Positions 5,368 through 5,541 of a DNA stretch of 5,541 bases are shown here, piece after piece. Each line of letters opens with the position of its first letter. Within the stretch, counting starts at the first letter, position 1. The DNA is from Clostridiales bacterium (GTDB taxonomy: Bacteria; Bacillota; Clostridia; Peptostreptococcales; BM714): positions 1 to 5,541 of the forward strand of contig PKTO01000170.1 in assembly GCA_002869095.1 (NCBI GenBank), read 5' to 3'. Under the pieces are notes generated by a model, which was not told the origin of the DNA, made no database searches, and saw nothing but the letters and a program-made list of their open reading frames with translations. Both the position numbers and the translations under genes were made by a program.

Positions 5368-5541
5368 TTGGTTTACTCCCTTTACTGTGGTTTTAGTCGA
5401 TTTCAGTTTAGTAGAGTGTTTGCCATTTGTCTCTTTTATTGTAATAAAAATGATGTTAGTGATTTCTCACCAACACCATATATTCAAGAACCATTATAGA
5501 ACTTTTAAACCGGATGGGGCTTGCTTGCCTTCAATCATTTA
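5368..5541. other. Non-coding stretch at the right end
   Basis: No convincing gene is seen here. The part up to about 5492 is probably the 5' leader of the insertion sequence. It holds a small A/T palindrome, ttttatt-gt-aataaaa (5434-5449), of unknown meaning. The outermost 50 bp (5493-5541) are flanking sequence without a recognisable feature. Confidence 0.5.

Larger units (their letters stand above)
4985..5492 (-). mobile_element. Remnant of an ISL3-family insertion sequence
   Basis: This covers the transposase pseudogene plus its 5' leader. The left end may lie near 5492, where the minus strand reads GGTTCTTGAATATATGG, similar in style to the GG(C/G/T)TCTT tips I recall for ISL3 elements. 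The right end is lost, so neither paired inverted repeats nor an 8-bp target duplication can be shown. The remnant stops within about 30 bp of the response-regulator operator. The boundaries are approximate. Confidence 0.5.

Noticed and set aside
1..5541. CRISPR array, tRNA, rRNA or riboswitch
   Set aside because: I saw no regularly spaced repeats outside the CotH coding repeat, no cloverleaf and no known riboswitch core in the short leaders.

Overview
The window reads as chromosomal DNA of a low-to-moderate GC Gram-positive anaerobe of the Clostridia type. This rests on strong GGAGG-like ribosome binding sites, the protein families present and the remnant of an ISL3-type transposase. No genus is claimed. 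All five real genes lie on the minus strand and are transcribed from right to left. The long plus-strand reading frames are shadows of these genes.

Layout in the direction of transcription (high to low coordinates): (1) 4991-5492 holds a decayed, internally deleted ISL3-family insertion sequence. (2) 4932-4962 is a promoter with a TATAAT -10 box, no recognisable -35 box and an 11-bp-period direct repeat. (3) 4211-4888 encodes an OmpR/PhoB-type response regulator, and 3016-4218 encodes its partner sensor histidine kinase, overlapping by 8 bp. (4) A strong rho-independent terminator (2961-2994) closes that unit. (5) A second promoter (2901-2933) carries an almost identical copy of the direct repeat. 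(6) A three-gene unit follows: a VTC-type (polyphosphate-polymerase-like) protein (2197-2871), a DUF4956 membrane protein (1474-2145) and an exported CotH-family atypical kinase (1455 leftward).

The most informative observation is the operator. A 22-bp element with only one mismatch sits just upstream of the -10 box of both the two-component operon and the VTC-DUF4956-CotH operon. The simplest reading is that the response regulator activates its own operon and the three-gene effector operon, so that 4.9 kb forms one sensory and effector system. Its inferred job is to build or modify a phosphate-rich polymer and to phosphorylate proteins outside the membrane in response to an external signal.

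The second notable point is at the left edge. The CotH frame is interrupted by a UGA at 124-126, but the same frame then stays open to the window edge and encodes a convincing CotH C-terminus. The gene therefore continues beyond the window and contains an in-frame UGA. The likeliest cause is a nonsense mutation. Recoding (selenocysteine or readthrough) and sequencing error are the alternatives.
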